Below are positions 32,083-43,752 of a DNA stretch of 64,000 nt, piece by piece; position 1 is the stretch's first letter; the number at the start of each line of letters is the position of its first letter. The DNA is from Ailanthus altissimus (lineage: Eukaryota; Streptophyta; Magnoliopsida; Sapindales; Simaroubaceae), in NCBI GenBank assembly GCA_946807835.1, contig OX327703.1:751501-815500 (forward strand), in the 5' to 3' direction. Under the pieces are notes generated by a model, which ran no database searches, was not told the origin of the DNA, and saw nothing but the letters and a program-made list of their open reading frames with translations. A program made the position numbers and the translations under genes.

Positions 32083-33253
32083 TACAACTTGAATATTATT
32101 TTGCCCAAGTGTAGGTTGTCTTAATTATAATATTTAACTCGTGAGTCTCAGAGTAGTCTCTATAGGGAATGATTACTAAGAGCAAATGTTATTTATGAAT
32201 GTTCAAGGATAATGATGTATTATACCCAAAGATAGAGAAATGTTGGTTGATTTAAAAAAAAAAAGGTTACCAATTATAAATTGTCAAATCAATTATAAGA
32301 ACACTAAGGCATTAGAGATCCACACTAGATTGTAGTAAAGTATCTTTGATCCTTCTTACTCATTTGAGAAAGGCTTTCCAAGTGTTTTAAAAAAAATCAT
32401 TTGTAAAAATAAGTTATTTACATATAAAAGATCTTTTCAAACATTCATTTTGCTTTTAGTCTATAATAAATCAAGGCTTCAATAAAATCAAATTTTTTTT
32501 CATAAATGATAAATAAAAATATTTAAAAATAACCATAAACATTGAAGCACAAAAGTAGGATCAAATAAACAAGATTACAATTCTATTAAGTGTTTTCCTC
32601 CTAACCTTATTAAGAGTTTAAAACAACATAACTTGAGAAAATAGAATACAATGAAATTAAACTAAAAATTAAAAAATAACAAAAGATAGCTGCCTTCCGT
32701 TCAGCTAATGGCGTCCTTAAATAGGCAAATTTATGGACATTATTCACGTATGACTAAATCTTTAACATTGTTGACTACCAAATATTCCACTGAATTTGCA
32801 ACGCCCTTTTGACTATGAAGCCAGTAGAATTAGATATTTTGTTCAACTAACAAGTTGTAGATAATTGGGTTATCTTTTCATAGATTCTAGAATCATACCT
32901 ATTGAATAAGTAAATTGTGAAATACAGTCCAAATACGAAAGGTGGGTTAGGCTGGGCGTAGCTTATGGTTTAGTTCAGTTGTGTCTTAATTTCGGTCTAT
33001 AATGTTGAATTTGGGCTTTAGTTGTTCATCAACTTTGTATATGATTGAGTCATGCTTCTCCAAATTCAAGACTTTCTTCATTTTGAAGTTTTGATTAAGA
33101 GTTATGTTCATTTTACTAAACCTACACAAAAATATCAATTAATCATAAATTAAGGACAACATTTTATTCTAGCTTAAAAGTATAAAATGATAAAATTCGT
33201 AATATTATAAATATGAAATGATGATTGAAGCTCTTAACAAATATGCATTTTCA
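32083..33253 (-). mobile_element. LTR-like insertion in the copia 3' LTR
   Basis: 1171 bp between agtgc (32078-32082) and agtgt (33254-33258). The ends are TACAACTTG (TG to TA) and GCATTTTCA. Its left part (GCCCAAGTGTAGGTTGTC ... AGTCTCTATAGGGAATG) has the same layout as the reverse complement of the right end of the solo LTR at 61229-62648 (AAGTGTAAGCGCACG ... CCCACAAGGACTATG), so both are probably solo LTRs of related families. It is non-coding. The exact ends are less sure than for the other insertions. Confidence 0.6.
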
Positions 33254-33531
33254 AGTGTTCATTAGTTGGGCTGGTGCCCAATATAGTCATTGGGTGCCGC
33301 GGCGCACAGGCCTAGAGTTGTAACTCTCTAAAGAGCCATCTACCCCTTTTAATGGGTGTGGTCTTTTAAAGAGGTGTTGTGTCTTCATAGAGAAACACTT
33401 GAACTCTATAAATACTGCAGGTAAACTTGATTTATATTATTAACTTCTATTCTTAATAATTTTGATTACTATTCTCTCTTGTCAACTACTATCATAAGTA
33501 CACAGTTGTTGTCCAATGAAGTTATATTTGA

Positions 33532-33637
33532 TGTGCACCTTTATAACCTGTAATAAGTAATTGAATCTTGGAAGTATCCTAACGTGTGCACCTTTATAAC
33601 CTGTAATAAGTCATTGAATCTTGGAAGTATCCTATCT
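33532..33637. repeat. 53-bp tandem duplication inside the copia 3' LTR
   Basis: TGTGCACCTTTATAACCTG through GGAAGTATCCTA occurs twice in a row (33532-33584 and 33585-33637) with a single clear difference. The 5' LTR has it once, so the duplication post-dates insertion. Confidence 0.85.
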
Positions 33638-33992
33638 TTCAGCTTAAGTGCACCTTGATTAATATTAGTTGTGGGGGTAGAAATAGTTTAAAGATAATAC
33701 TAAGCACGTTTCAACTTTATTTGGTTCTTGTTGTATCCTTGTATTTACATTTCCTATACAGCATGCATTTTTTCATCAAATTTTGAGTTGTATTTGTGGT
33801 CTGGGACATGTTATCGTCATTATATGTACATTTTCTTAGAGAGAGTTGGTCTATTGAACTATTCAAGATGACTGAGCTGAGCTGAGCTAGCCATTGAGCT
33901 GCTGTTGATGATGAAAATGATTGAGCTGATGAGCTACCGTTGATGATGAAGGGGGTATATGTATAATGCATGGTGTTGTAAACCTTTTAAGT

Positions 33993-34155
33993 TAGAATAA
34001 TACTACATATTGTAAGTTTGTATTTTAAGTTGTATCCCCAATAAAAGTAATCATCGGGTGTAATGTGTAATTTTAAAATTTATACCATTTTACACCTAAT
34101 AATTATTTAACATATCATTACTTGGGATACAACTTGAGATGTATAACATTACTCT
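33993..34155. mobile_element. MITE family B, third copy
   Basis: Inverted ends AGAATAATACTACATATTGT...AAGTTGTATCCC on the left and GGGATACAACTT...ATAACATTACTCTT on the right. The centre AAATTTATACCATTTTACAC matches the tandem pair at 12353-12742. Confidence 0.72.
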
Positions 34156-34188
34156 TTTATGTCAATTGTTTTATTTTCATTCTAATTT

Positions 34189-34319
34189 TTCAGATTTTTA
34201 AGCTACTCTCATGGTGTGAATTACCTAAACTAATTCACTTGAAACTTATAGTTCTTATGCCTAGCCGAGAAAGCCTACTTAGCTTGAGTTCTATAATAAA
34301 AGCATGTCCCGTTCTATGA
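34189..34319 (+). pseudogene. Possible F-box/FBD/LRR protein exon remnant
   Basis: An open stretch after a good acceptor (TTTTTCAG at about 34187-34194) translates to LPKLIHLKLIVL followed by SLSSIIKACPVL. This resembles the 'LPKL.HLEL...LTSFIKASPFL' part common in plant F-box/FBD-type LRR proteins. A stop follows at once and I cannot find neighbouring exons, so this is most likely a relic. The resemblance is by eye. Confidence 0.35.
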
Positions 34320-36365
34320 GCATAGTCCTTTTTTTCCCTAGACAAAGCATTTGAAAAGGCATCTAGAAACTTACTCTAATCGTATTTGATTGCACTTCAA
34401 GACTCAAATTGTTTGGTGTGGTGATCATATTTGTAATGATATCTAGATATTGTATGTTTAAGCTTAATTATGTTGTCAAGTATGCCCTTAATGGGATTCT
34501 TACACTTGCATTTCATTATAATCTTCAGTCCCTCTCAACAGATTACTGCACAAAATTGAAGATTATAATAGAGGTACCATAGAAGTTTCAACTTATTTGA
34601 GAGTTTTAACATGGAAGCAATTGTAGAAAAATGGCAATACATGCTAAAAATCGACAAGTTTAGTCTAACTTTACAAGTTTAGCAGATATTTTTTGGTTTA
34701 ATGATGAATGCAGAATAAAACTTCCCAATTTTTATTTTTGCAAGGGTCATTTATGTGGCCAACTTTTTCACTTGCGGTATGTTTGATCATATTCTATATC
34801 TTCTTAGCTAAAGATTATGCCTTAATGTGTTACTATGTTAGCTGTTTATTGTGTGCCAAGTATAAAGGTAGAAAAAACATGCAAGACAAATTAGCCTCGG
34901 CCTTGGATATCTTTAGCATTTTGTTAGTTGCTTAAACAAGAATGAATACTCCTAAAATAAGATGTTGGAAGCTAAGATAACTCAAGGTGTTGTTCTTGTA
35001 GTCGGTTCATCGCCTTTTTTAACCATCAATCTTTGTAGATTTGAAACAAGACATTGCTATGCTATGTCCTTAGAGACTTTTGTCCATATTAATGCATCAC
35101 TAGATTGTTTTGTTTTGTTTTTTTTTTTTTATAAAAAGAAGTATAACTTCATCAATCAAATTAAAATCTTACAATCAAAAACTTTATAAAAAGTTCGATA
35201 CAAAGATCAATCATTATAGAGTTTTCTACAACAATAAACATAAAATAAGATATATAACAATTACACTAAAGCGTAGTGAGTAGAATTTTGTATTCTAGAG
35301 ATATTCGTTAGAATATCTTCCTCATTACATATTATACATTTAAACTTTAAATTTAAAGGAGATACCTCCATTGCTCTTTCTTTATTCTTCACTGTTAGGA
35401 TCAATCTTTTCGAATGGTATTGTAACAAATTTACTATAAAAATTAAACTTTTGTAACTTAATATATTTTAAATCTGGGTGATAAACACCTAAAATAACCC
35501 AAAATCACATAAATCTAGATGAAAGAGGAATAAAGACCACCAAAATCATTATAGTTTTGTAAGATTTAGATGGAAATAAATTAAAAATACCAAAAATCAC
35601 TATAAAGTTAAATCTTAGTGAACAAAAACGACCTTAGATTTAAATTTAGGTAAAAACTTATTATATAGCAAAAGAAAAAATGAATAAGGAGAAGAGAAAA
35701 GTTTTTTTTTTCTAAAATAGAAAGGAGATCTTTTTTTGACAACTGAGAATGTAAAATTTTTACGATTTTTCTAATAAAAAGGAAAAGAAGAGAGAGAAGT
35801 TAATGACTTATGATTTAGACGCATATTAAATTATCATTGCTAAGTATTCATGTATAAGCAAATTGATACCATCCTTTTAACATCGCCATTAATAATTACT
35901 TTATATGTGATTGTTATTAATAAGAATCATTTTCTTTATAATAAAATTTTATATCTTAATTATAAATATATAACTTTATTTTTTTTGTAATAATTTGGTA
36001 ACTTATTAATTTAATTAGTTACCACGTAATGAATTTTTTTTAATACCATTTAATTAGCTACCACCTAAATTTGCCCAAAATTATTATTAGATTTAATCCA
36101 ATTTTTTGGGTCCATTTTCAAATGATTTTATATAACACCAAATAGAACGCCTAATGCTAGTTTCAACATAGACCAAAAATCACCAGATACAGACAAAACC
36201 GCACAGTGGCATTTTAGCAATTGAAGACCAAAGCGGAGGCATGATTTAACAAATCAACTCCTTCCTTCTTTCTAATACATTTTGAAATCAAATCACTATC
36301 CGTTACTAACAATAGATCTCATTTTCTACAAACTGTTCTCTCTTACACTGTTTCAGGAAAAAAAA
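34320..36365. other. AT-rich spacer and upstream region of the 672-aa gene
   Basis: No supported gene. There is a short inverted repeat ATTATAATCTTCA/TGAAGATTATAAT at about 34514-34570. The last 100 bp is the likely 5' UTR of the next gene and includes a splice-acceptor-like CACTGTTTCAG at about 36348-36358, so a 5' UTR intron is possible. Confidence 0.4.
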
Positions 36366-38384
36366 ATGAACCCACCTTCATCATCATCTTCAAAATCAAC
36401 TAAACCCCATCATCAAAGGAACTGCTCAAAGATTGAACAGAGAACAAAGAGGAAACAGCAGCAACAATGTTGCAGAAACCCATTAAAAGATCTCAATGCC
36501 ACCATTGTTAACAGCAGTAAAAACACTATCAGCAGCGGCAGCTTCAGTAGCAGTGTTGAAACTCCAAGGGGTTGTCTCAGGTTCTTTCTCTCCCACTCTT
36601 CTTCTTCGTCAAATTCCAAAACCCCTTTCATTGATAGACCCATAAAAATCAAAACTTCAGTTAAAACTAGCCCAAAATCTGCTCCCAATCCGTCGAAACC
36701 TGCGAAACGGAGCCTTTTGAAGAAACCCGTTTCGCAGAAAGGGGAGAAAGTTAAGAAAAATACTCCTTGTTTGTACCAGTGGCAATCTGGGAGTAAACCC
36801 AGTACAAGAAATGGATCAAAATGTAAACTTTCTTCGGCTTTGGACACCAGTGGCAGAACTGTAAATAAACTGCCATCCGGGTCCGAGCTTAGAGTTTGTG
36901 ATGTTAGTGATGTGAATTTGACTCCTTTGAGTAAAATTGTAAGTGGGTCAGGTTTAGATTTTACAGTAGATAAAAAGGTTATTGTTTGTGGTGATGATAA
37001 GTTATCAAATACTAGTGGTAACAAAAGTAAGACACCTCCTATTCAGGCCTCAGTGTCACCAGAGATACAAACACAATGTGGCTCATCTGTGATAGCTACG
37101 AGTGCCACGCCTGCTTGTTATGGCGCTGGCCATGTCGTGTCTGGGATCACTGATAAGAGGAAGTGTAGGCCTAGAGGGTTACTGACTGTAGGAGATAATA
37201 ATGTGTTAGACTTTAGTGCTGCAAAGGCTATTGATAGTTTTGAAGAAGTTCATGATGATGATAAGGAAAATGTCCCGAGAGTTGTTGATGATTCTAGAAG
37301 GGTTTCTATTGTGCCCTTACCTTCTGAGGCTTCTATGTGTTGGCTTTTGTCTCCCTGTAACGAGGAGGCTGAGGTTCAAATGGAGAAGTCGGAAAATGGG
37401 TCGTGTAGATTTCAGTTACATTCTCCTTCTTCGAGTTTATACGATGATGAGTTTGGTTTGGATTTGTGTAATGATAGCAAGAATAGGAGTGTATCTATTA
37501 GTGCTAGGAGGAGGAGTACTTCTATGTGTTCTCCAACTGAAGCTCCTCAGTTTCAAGGAAGCTTGGGGACATTTCATGACAATGCTGTTATTTCATCTTC
37601 TCCCAATTGCACACCTAGTTGTAAGGGTACTGATCCGGAGAAAGAGACGAAGTGTCGTTATGATTTTGATGGAGAAAGTTCTCCTTTCTTTATGGATACG
37701 TTGGGAAATGGAAATGTTATTCAAACTCCACAATCTGACTCAAGCTCAGATAGATGTGCTGGTTTCTCTCAGTTAAGAAAAGAAGCTGGTCAAACGCATT
37801 ATTTTGGTTCTGAAATTGATTTGCTCGCTGAAAGTATACAGATGTCAAGCTTGTCTTCCAAAGGTTATGAATCGATATGGGATCTGACCGGTTCAAATTT
37901 TCAGTTTGATTGTGCGACAATGCCTTCCAACTCTGTTGATCTATCCCACTTTCAGAAAGTTTTGGACAACCAAGCTTCTTGGATGTCCACTTCTACTTCA
38001 GGGAATGTGTCACAATCTCAGATGAGGATATCATGGAGGGAAGGATTGGTGAGTTGGAGTTTTGAGATGGATGAGTTTGATAGTTGCCGATATCTATCAG
38101 ATGAAGAGGAAGATGTCAGTGGCTGCTATCATGATCAGTTAAAATCCTGTCAGAATCCTGAGCTCAATGTTGATGAGGGGAATTATGAGATTCTGAAAAA
38201 TGATTTTCAGTCAACTGAATATGTAGATACTGAACTAGGGGTTAAAGAGAAGGGTGATGAAAGACTTCCTTCTCAAATTTCATGTTCGTGTGGAGAGTCA
38301 ATAAGCACTGATGGAGGTAGCTTGGCAGCTTCAGGGGATTCAGATTGGACTCTATGCTATAAGAACCAATTGTTTCGTGTATGA
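36366..38384 (+). CDS. Plant-specific Ser-rich protein of unknown function with KEN motif
   Basis: Intronless 672-aa reading frame. I start it at the ATG at 36366 rather than the in-frame ATG at 36282, because the 28 intervening residues are hydrophobic and leader-like and a likely acceptor (TTTCAG) lies between the two. It has no signal peptide or membrane helix. The N-terminus is Ser/Lys-rich and basic with RNPLKDLNAT, ETPRGCLRFFLS and TPCLYQWQSG; the middle has LTPLSKIVSGSGLDF, KRKCRPRG and KEN (residues 300-302, in DDKENVPR), then MCWLLSPCNEE, VIQTPQSDSSSD and an acidic C-terminal part (FEMDEFDSC, LSDEEED). Several Ser/Thr-Pro sites plus a KEN box fit a nuclear protein under cell-cycle control, but that is inference. 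The composition and long intact frame show it is a real gene. I do not recognise a named family. Confidence 0.85.
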   Translation: MNPPSSSSSKSTKPHHQRNCSKIEQRTKRKQQQQCCRNPLKDLNATIVNSSKNTISSGSFSSSVETPRGCLRFFLSHSSSSSNSKTPFIDRPIKIKTSVKTSPKSAPNPSKPAKRSLLKKPVSQKGEKVKKNTPCLYQWQSGSKPSTRNGSKCKLSSALDTSGRTVNKLPSGSELRVCDVSDVNLTPLSKIVSGSGLDFTVDKKVIVCGDDKLSNTSGNKSKTPPIQASVSPEIQTQCGSSVIATSATPACYGAGHVVSGITDKRKCRPRGLLTVGDNNVLDFSAAKAIDSFEEVHDDDKENVPRVVDDSRRVSIVPLPSEASMCWLLSPCNEEAEVQMEKSENGSCRFQLHSPSSSLYDDEFGLDLCNDSKNRSVSISARRRSTSMCSPTEAPQFQGSLGTFHDNAVISSSPNCTPSCKGTDPEKETKCRYDFDGESSPFFMDTLGNGNVIQTPQSDSSSDRCAGFSQLRKEAGQTHYFGSEIDLLAESIQMSSLSSKGYESIWDLTGSNFQFDCATMPSNSVDLSHFQKVLDNQASWMSTSTSGNVSQSQMRISWREGLVSWSFEMDEFDSCRYLSDEEEDVSGCYHDQLKSCQNPELNVDEGNYEILKNDFQSTEYVDTELGVKEKGDERLPSQISCSCGESISTDGGSLAASGDSDWTLCYKNQLFRV

Positions 38385-39356
38385 TTTTTTATTTATTTAT
38401 TTTTTTTTTGCGTTGACTACTCCAATCCATTTAACTGTAGCTAACCTTAAACCCAATTTGTTTTTCTTGATGGTGATTTTTCAAAATCATCACTTAAATA
38501 CAACTTGTGTATTCTATTTATTTCATTACTTGTATTTTCAACTGTGCCTTTATCAAATCTCTTTATTTAAGATTGTTTTCTTTCTTTCCATAATGTGTGA
38601 ATGCTTTCTCAGATTTATTCTCTATATTGGAAAAATGTCAACAGCTTTCACAGATGCTTTGAAATTGCTTAGATAAGCTTTGCTGTTCTTCAGAAGAGGC
38701 AGGGGGCTAGCATATAATGGTAATATCATTTTGATTAACCAAAGTGCTGATTCATTCGAGTATTTACTATTTACCAGCACTTCCTTTCATTCTTCTGAGT
38801 ATTGCTTGCTGCTTCTCAGTTTACGTCAGTTATTGGTTTTTGCTTATGATGAACAAAAAGAAAACATGAAAATAGTACTGTAGAAACTTTTGCATTTAGA
38901 CTGTAGCAGCTGAAAGGGATTGGCAGTCACGGTGACTTGGAGATTATTGAGGCATTGAGAAAGAGGTTGAACATATTGGTGAATGCTTGTAAATATGAGA
39001 GAAAGGGGTTGACATGAGCAGTATAATAATAGGCTTTTTTGCTTTGATTATGTTCTGGTAATTTTGAAAGGCAATTAAAGTGCTAGTGACAGATTCCTGA
39101 GGGAAGTTGATTTATTGGCTGGCTTCTATATTGAGTTCACATATTCATTCAGACAAGGTCTTGTAAGATAATTGATGGTCAAATAAAATTGATTAACTCA
39201 AACTGTTATTATGATAAATAGGTTAATAACTTATAATATTAATTGATATTCATTTATTAGAGATGACTTTAATGATCTCAATCCTTCCATATAAATTGAG
39301 ATGTATAGGTCAGACGACCACCACTCTGTATGCGAAATATGTGCGAGAGAGTTGAA
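38385..39356. other. 3' flank of the 672-aa gene
   Basis: Probable 3' UTR in the first part, then spacer. Open frames here (for example 38311-38676) overlap the end of the gene or are low-complexity and unsupported. Confidence 0.4.
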
Positions 39357-39970
39357 GATCATTCTTAGTTCATTAATTATCCGCAACATGTTCAGGTATT
39401 GATTCTATTAACAACTACTGTGGTTGATTTTATACATTAAATCATGTAGATCCGATTTATTTAATGTTCAACAGTTCTTTGATTTGGGATAGACTGGGAA
39501 ATGATGCTTGGAAGAAGATGTGGCCAGAGCAACTTAGGATAAAAGTTGGGCCGGAAGGAGGGAATTGGTGGGCGTAGGTTGAAGGATTCTGTTGGCTTAA
39601 CACTGTGATGGAATCAATGATAGAAATTAGAACATGGTTGAAAAGGTGAAATAAATGAATCATGATCATTCTTAGTTCATTAATTATCCGCAACATGTTC
39701 AGGTATTGATTCTATTAACAACTACTGTGGTTGATTTTATACATTAAATCATGTAGATCCGATTTATTTAATGTTCAACAGTTCTTTGATTTGGGATAGA
39801 CTGGGAAATGATGCTTGGAAGAAGATGTGGCCAGAGCAACTTAGGATAAAAGTTGGGCCGGAAGGAGGGAATTGGTGGGCGTAGGTTGAAGGATTCTGTT
39901 GGCTTAACACTGTGATGGAATCAATGATAGAAATTAGAACATGGTTGAAAAGGTGAAATAAATGAATCAT
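39357..39970. repeat. Perfect 307-bp tandem duplication
   Basis: 39357-39663 and 39664-39970 appear identical base for base by eye, head to tail (starting GATCATTCTTAGTTCATT, ending AATAAATGAATCAT). Open frames in both copies are the same sequence read twice and do not resemble a protein. Confidence 0.9.
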
Positions 39971-42102
39971 GATGTTGCCATTTACAAATCAGAGTGATGA
40001 GATCTGTGAAGTGTGTTTGGAAGCAGGTACTCATTGTACCATTAGTAATGCTGTTAAATAGATAAGGATGTTCTAGTGTCACTTTCACATTCATGAGTAG
40101 GAATGGACAATTGAGTGTTTTCTTCTTAAGGAACAATTATGTTATTTTTCTGAAAAGTGCTTTCTGGATGAGTGAAGCACTTCCAATGCTTTCCAAAAAA
40201 GATACTTTGTGACTCTTCCAAGTCACATTAAGAACAGAAGCAGAGTAGCATCTCCATGGGAGTAGCCAATTTTTTTTTCTTTTAACATATTTTTCTAATA
40301 ACAACTAAAACAGAAGTCAACTTCATACCTAATTGTGTTGAACTTCTGTGGAGATGACATTATGATTCTGGAAGAAGTGCTTGTATAAACAATGTTTTAA
40401 GCATTGATCATAGCCAGAAGCTGATTAATCCAGTTGAATAAGCAAGTGAAAGAAAATGAATAAGAACAGAAGAATACTTGGGATTGTGTCACATGATAGC
40501 CCAAAAATAAATTCTTCTAGATAGTGACACGTGGCAAAAAGGAATTCAACTTTTGCATCAGATGTATGCAAATTTGACTTCGCAACTGAGCTAATTGATT
40601 AACATTATCCATCCGGGCTGGAGTAGTTGCCATGTCAATTTATTTTCAGATTAACACCAAGAAAATATCAACATTTTTTGGTGATTCCGTGATGCCTTGT
40701 CTCATTTTTTTTTTGACAAAATATCCAAAGCAGAATATGATACGTGCTTATAATATTGAAAAAAAATTAAACAAACTCAAGTATTTAATAATTATACGTA
40801 AAGTTCTTTTCGACATAGACGTCGTGCTTTTATAAAAGAAGAGTGCTGCTAACATCAGTCGCGATTGTATTAATTGTTAATTTTAAATTAATTAGATATC
40901 AAATAGTTATATTAATAATCTAAGTAAGAACATAGTTTGTATATTTATATAAAATAGATCCTTAATATCTATTCAAGTTAACTTAAATACCTATTAAGCC
41001 AAATTGATATGATATAATATGATTGAATGGATGAATTTGTAATAAACCAACTTGTAGGTTTAATATTATTCTACTTTGTGATGGTCAAAAACTCATAAAG
41101 TTAACATTTTAAGGGTATAATAGTTGTTTTAGGAGTTTATTTAATATAAATAAACCATCTACAACTTATTAAAAAAATTATAAAAAATTAGGGACTTAGA
41201 TGTTATTATCCCTATATTTTAAATATTCTTGAAGACTTTCTTTCTTGTAATGACTTCTTCATATATATATATATATATATAGAAGGTCAATGAGGTTTCT
41301 ATTATTAATATAAGCTCAGATAAAACCTTCTAAGATGATCAAAAACAAGAAGCTTAGGGCACATATGAATTGAATTTTTGTCAAATATTATTCCACCAAA
41401 CCATGCCGGCACATGTGTTCAGAATTAAACTATTGATGAAGAATAATTAGTGCATTAAGCATGGCGGCTATTTATGTTTGGTACAAAGACAACAAAGAGA
41501 AACAATGTTTGTGATAATTTAATGCAAATCAAAGCAACTTGAATGCTTATACCACATTTTTTTTAAAAAAATACAACAACTTATGATGGTATTGACATAA
41601 GTTTCAATTCTAACGCACAAGGTTTCAAAGTTATCATATGTATTTCAAATTTGCTAACTATTTTAGGGGTTGGGAATTCGGGTGATTGGCTAGACTTCTC
41701 AATATTAAAATAAACAATTATTCATAATTTGAGAGAAATAAAAAATCTTCTCAAATTATTGGAGAGATTTCAACTCAATTCGAATTCCACATATTGATAA
41801 TTAAAGTGTTGATATTAACTACCACTAGATTATAAGAGTAATAGGCGATTTCTTTTATTATTAAAAATAAAAATTATCGAATAAAAAAGATAAGGGAAAG
41901 GCTTCTGAGCCTAAAATAATAATAGAAACTTTATTAATCATAGTATCAAAAAAATATTGTGTTAGTTGAAAAAGAAAAAATGTATGAAATATAATTATAA
42001 TAGAAAATATTTTAAACAAGGGTTAAATCTTGAGGACTCCAATCTCAATATTACACCTTCTACATTTAATTTTTTTTTAATAAATATATTTATTAAACAT
42101 GT

Positions 42103-42695
42103 AAACCAATTACATGATGACACGTATCATTTTTAACTAATCATATTATGACACGTGTATTTTATTTATTAAATATATATTTATAAATTAATTTTAAAAT
42201 ATTTATTCTTTAAAAAAATATTTATAAATTAAGATAAGAGAAAGGTCGACTGCAATCTATCCATAGGTGGGAGCGGTGCGAGTCACCATTTTGGCCTTTT
42301 TATGCAATTTGTTTTTACAAAAATTGACATTACCATTATGTAGATAAGAAAAAATAGAGTCAAATAATGTAAATTTGATAAATTTTATCGTCAGAATATT
42401 TTCAAAAAATTGCGGCCGGCCGATCGCCCTTTTTGGGCTACGGTGGTAGTTCTATTTTAGTTTTTTTTTATTTTTTTATTTAACTTAATTTATTTTTAAA
42501 AATATTTATTAAAAATTTAAACCATTATATAATGACACGTGTCATTTGTAACTAATCATATTATGACACGTGTCCTTTATTTATTAATTTACTTTAAAAA
42601 TATTTATTCTTTAAAAAAATATATTTATTATAAATATTAACCAATTATATAATGACACATGTCAATATTAATTTAGCATATAATGATATATGTTA
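42103..42695. repeat. Three dispersed ~65-bp repeats carrying ACACGTGTC motifs
   Basis: Blocks at 42103-42172, 42517-42585 and 42638-42695 share AACCA-TTAYATRATGACACRTGTCA and AATCATATTATGACACGTGT. The first two flank about 345 bp that include the GC-rich GCGGCCGGCCGATCGCCC at about 42411. Together they give several G-box (CACGTG) or near-G-box sites 1.1-1.6 kb upstream of the 123-aa gene. Confidence 0.6.
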
Positions 42696-43608
42696 TTTTT
42701 AATTTTAAAAATGACAAAAGTACTATTTTTCTCTTAGAAAAAATTCATTTAATAACAAATTTTTGATGGCACGGATTAACGTGATAATTATTAGAATATA
42801 GAAAATTATATTAGTATATATCCTTAAAATAAGAGACTAAAATATTATTTTTTCTTAAATTTTATCATATGTAATTTTATCATAATGACATAATACTAAT
42901 TAATCTAATTAATATGACTCTTAGGTGGAAAATTTCTCACAAGCTAATTATAGTTGATTAACTTTAGACCTCATTATTATTATTTTTTTTCCACAAGGAC
43001 TAGGTTTTCAAAGTCTTTAAATGAGACTGGAATTTCCTAGCTTTGTGACAAAAGACTAGAAGTTAAAAGCAGATATAATGACCTTTGACCTTGCAAAAAA
43101 TAAAATTGTGGAAAAATGGAAACCCAACAATGATGACCAATTCAGGCAAATGGAAGATAATGCTTCTTTAACCTAATAATCTAGTTCATATTAATCCCCA
43201 ATCTTTTGTGTCTCCAACAATCTACTTGCTCTCTATTAATCTTTTTTATTTTTAAATTTAAAAAAAAAATCAATCTCTTATAGATAACTATAATCTGTAT
43301 ATCTAATACAATTAGAAAAGTTTTGGTATGTGACATGATGAAGATTAATGATAGGTTCTTTTGTGCAAGGATGATAAAATAATGGTGTTTAATTATGATT
43401 AGTTATTAATTATTTTACCTTGTGGGAAAGTGTTTGCTTCTGCCTATACATAATACAAACTAATAATGTGACTCACTTTGGGGTCCCTCTATGCCATTTT
43501 TATTTTTATTTTAACTTTCATTTGAACCAATTTGCAAAATTCAAAAGGGAAGTTGCTAGTTGCTGTTTTGTGGCTTTTTATTTTTTAATAAGTACTAAAA
43601 TTTGTGGG

Positions 43609-43617
43609 AAGTATATA
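43609..43617 (+). promoter_or_regulatory. Probable TATA box of the 123-aa gene
   Basis: AGTATATATC lies 136-144 bp before the ATG at 43753, followed by a pyrimidine-rich leader (CCTTCTTCTCCTTCAC) typical of a plant 5' UTR. Position and sequence only. Confidence 0.45.
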
Positions 43618-43752
43618 TCACTCTCATACACCCACCAAACCCAAAAAGCCAAAGGTCTTCCATTTCACATCTCCTTTCAAATACTTTTCCTTCTTCTCCT
43701 TCACATTTCTTCATCAAAAAGCAAGAGAAAGCAAAAGCAGATAATAAAATTA

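Larger units (their letters stand above)
19574..33778 (+). mobile_element. Ty1/copia LTR retrotransposon, decayed, with nested insertions
   Basis: The element is bounded by related LTRs (5' 19574-20212; 3' 31925-33778, itself interrupted) and by 5-bp target duplications aactt (19569-19573) and aattt (33779-33783). Between them is a broken gag-pol in copia order gag, protease, integrase, reverse transcriptase, RNase H, on the plus strand. A purine stretch (TAGGAGGT) precedes the 3' LTR. No clear initiator-Met primer site follows the 5' LTR. Insertions at 20509-25347, 26297-28849 and 32083-33253 each carry their own 5-bp duplications. Removing them leaves an element of about 5.6 kb, a normal copia size. 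Confidence 0.92.
31925..33778 (+). repeat. 3' LTR of the copia element, interrupted
   Basis: Starts TGTTGGTGTTTGAGAGTG. It is interrupted after 158 bp by a 1.17-kb insertion and resumes at 33259. The two parts sum to about 678 bp, a little longer than the 5' LTR because of the internal 53-bp duplication. Confidence 0.85.
39971..43752. other. Long AT-rich spacer
   Basis: No gene that I can support. It contains a TA microsatellite at about 41260-41281 and the CACGTG-bearing repeats at 42103-42695. The last 150 bp is the promoter and 5' UTR of the 123-aa gene. Confidence 0.45.

Noticed and set aside
36282..36365. In-frame upstream ATG adding 28 residues to the 672-aa protein
   Set aside because: The stretch contains a probable splice acceptor just before the second ATG and reads like leader sequence; kept as 5' UTR.
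36413..37024. 203-aa minus-strand frame opposite the 672-aa gene
   Set aside because: Antisense shadow of a Ser/Lys-rich coding sequence; no start context or homology.
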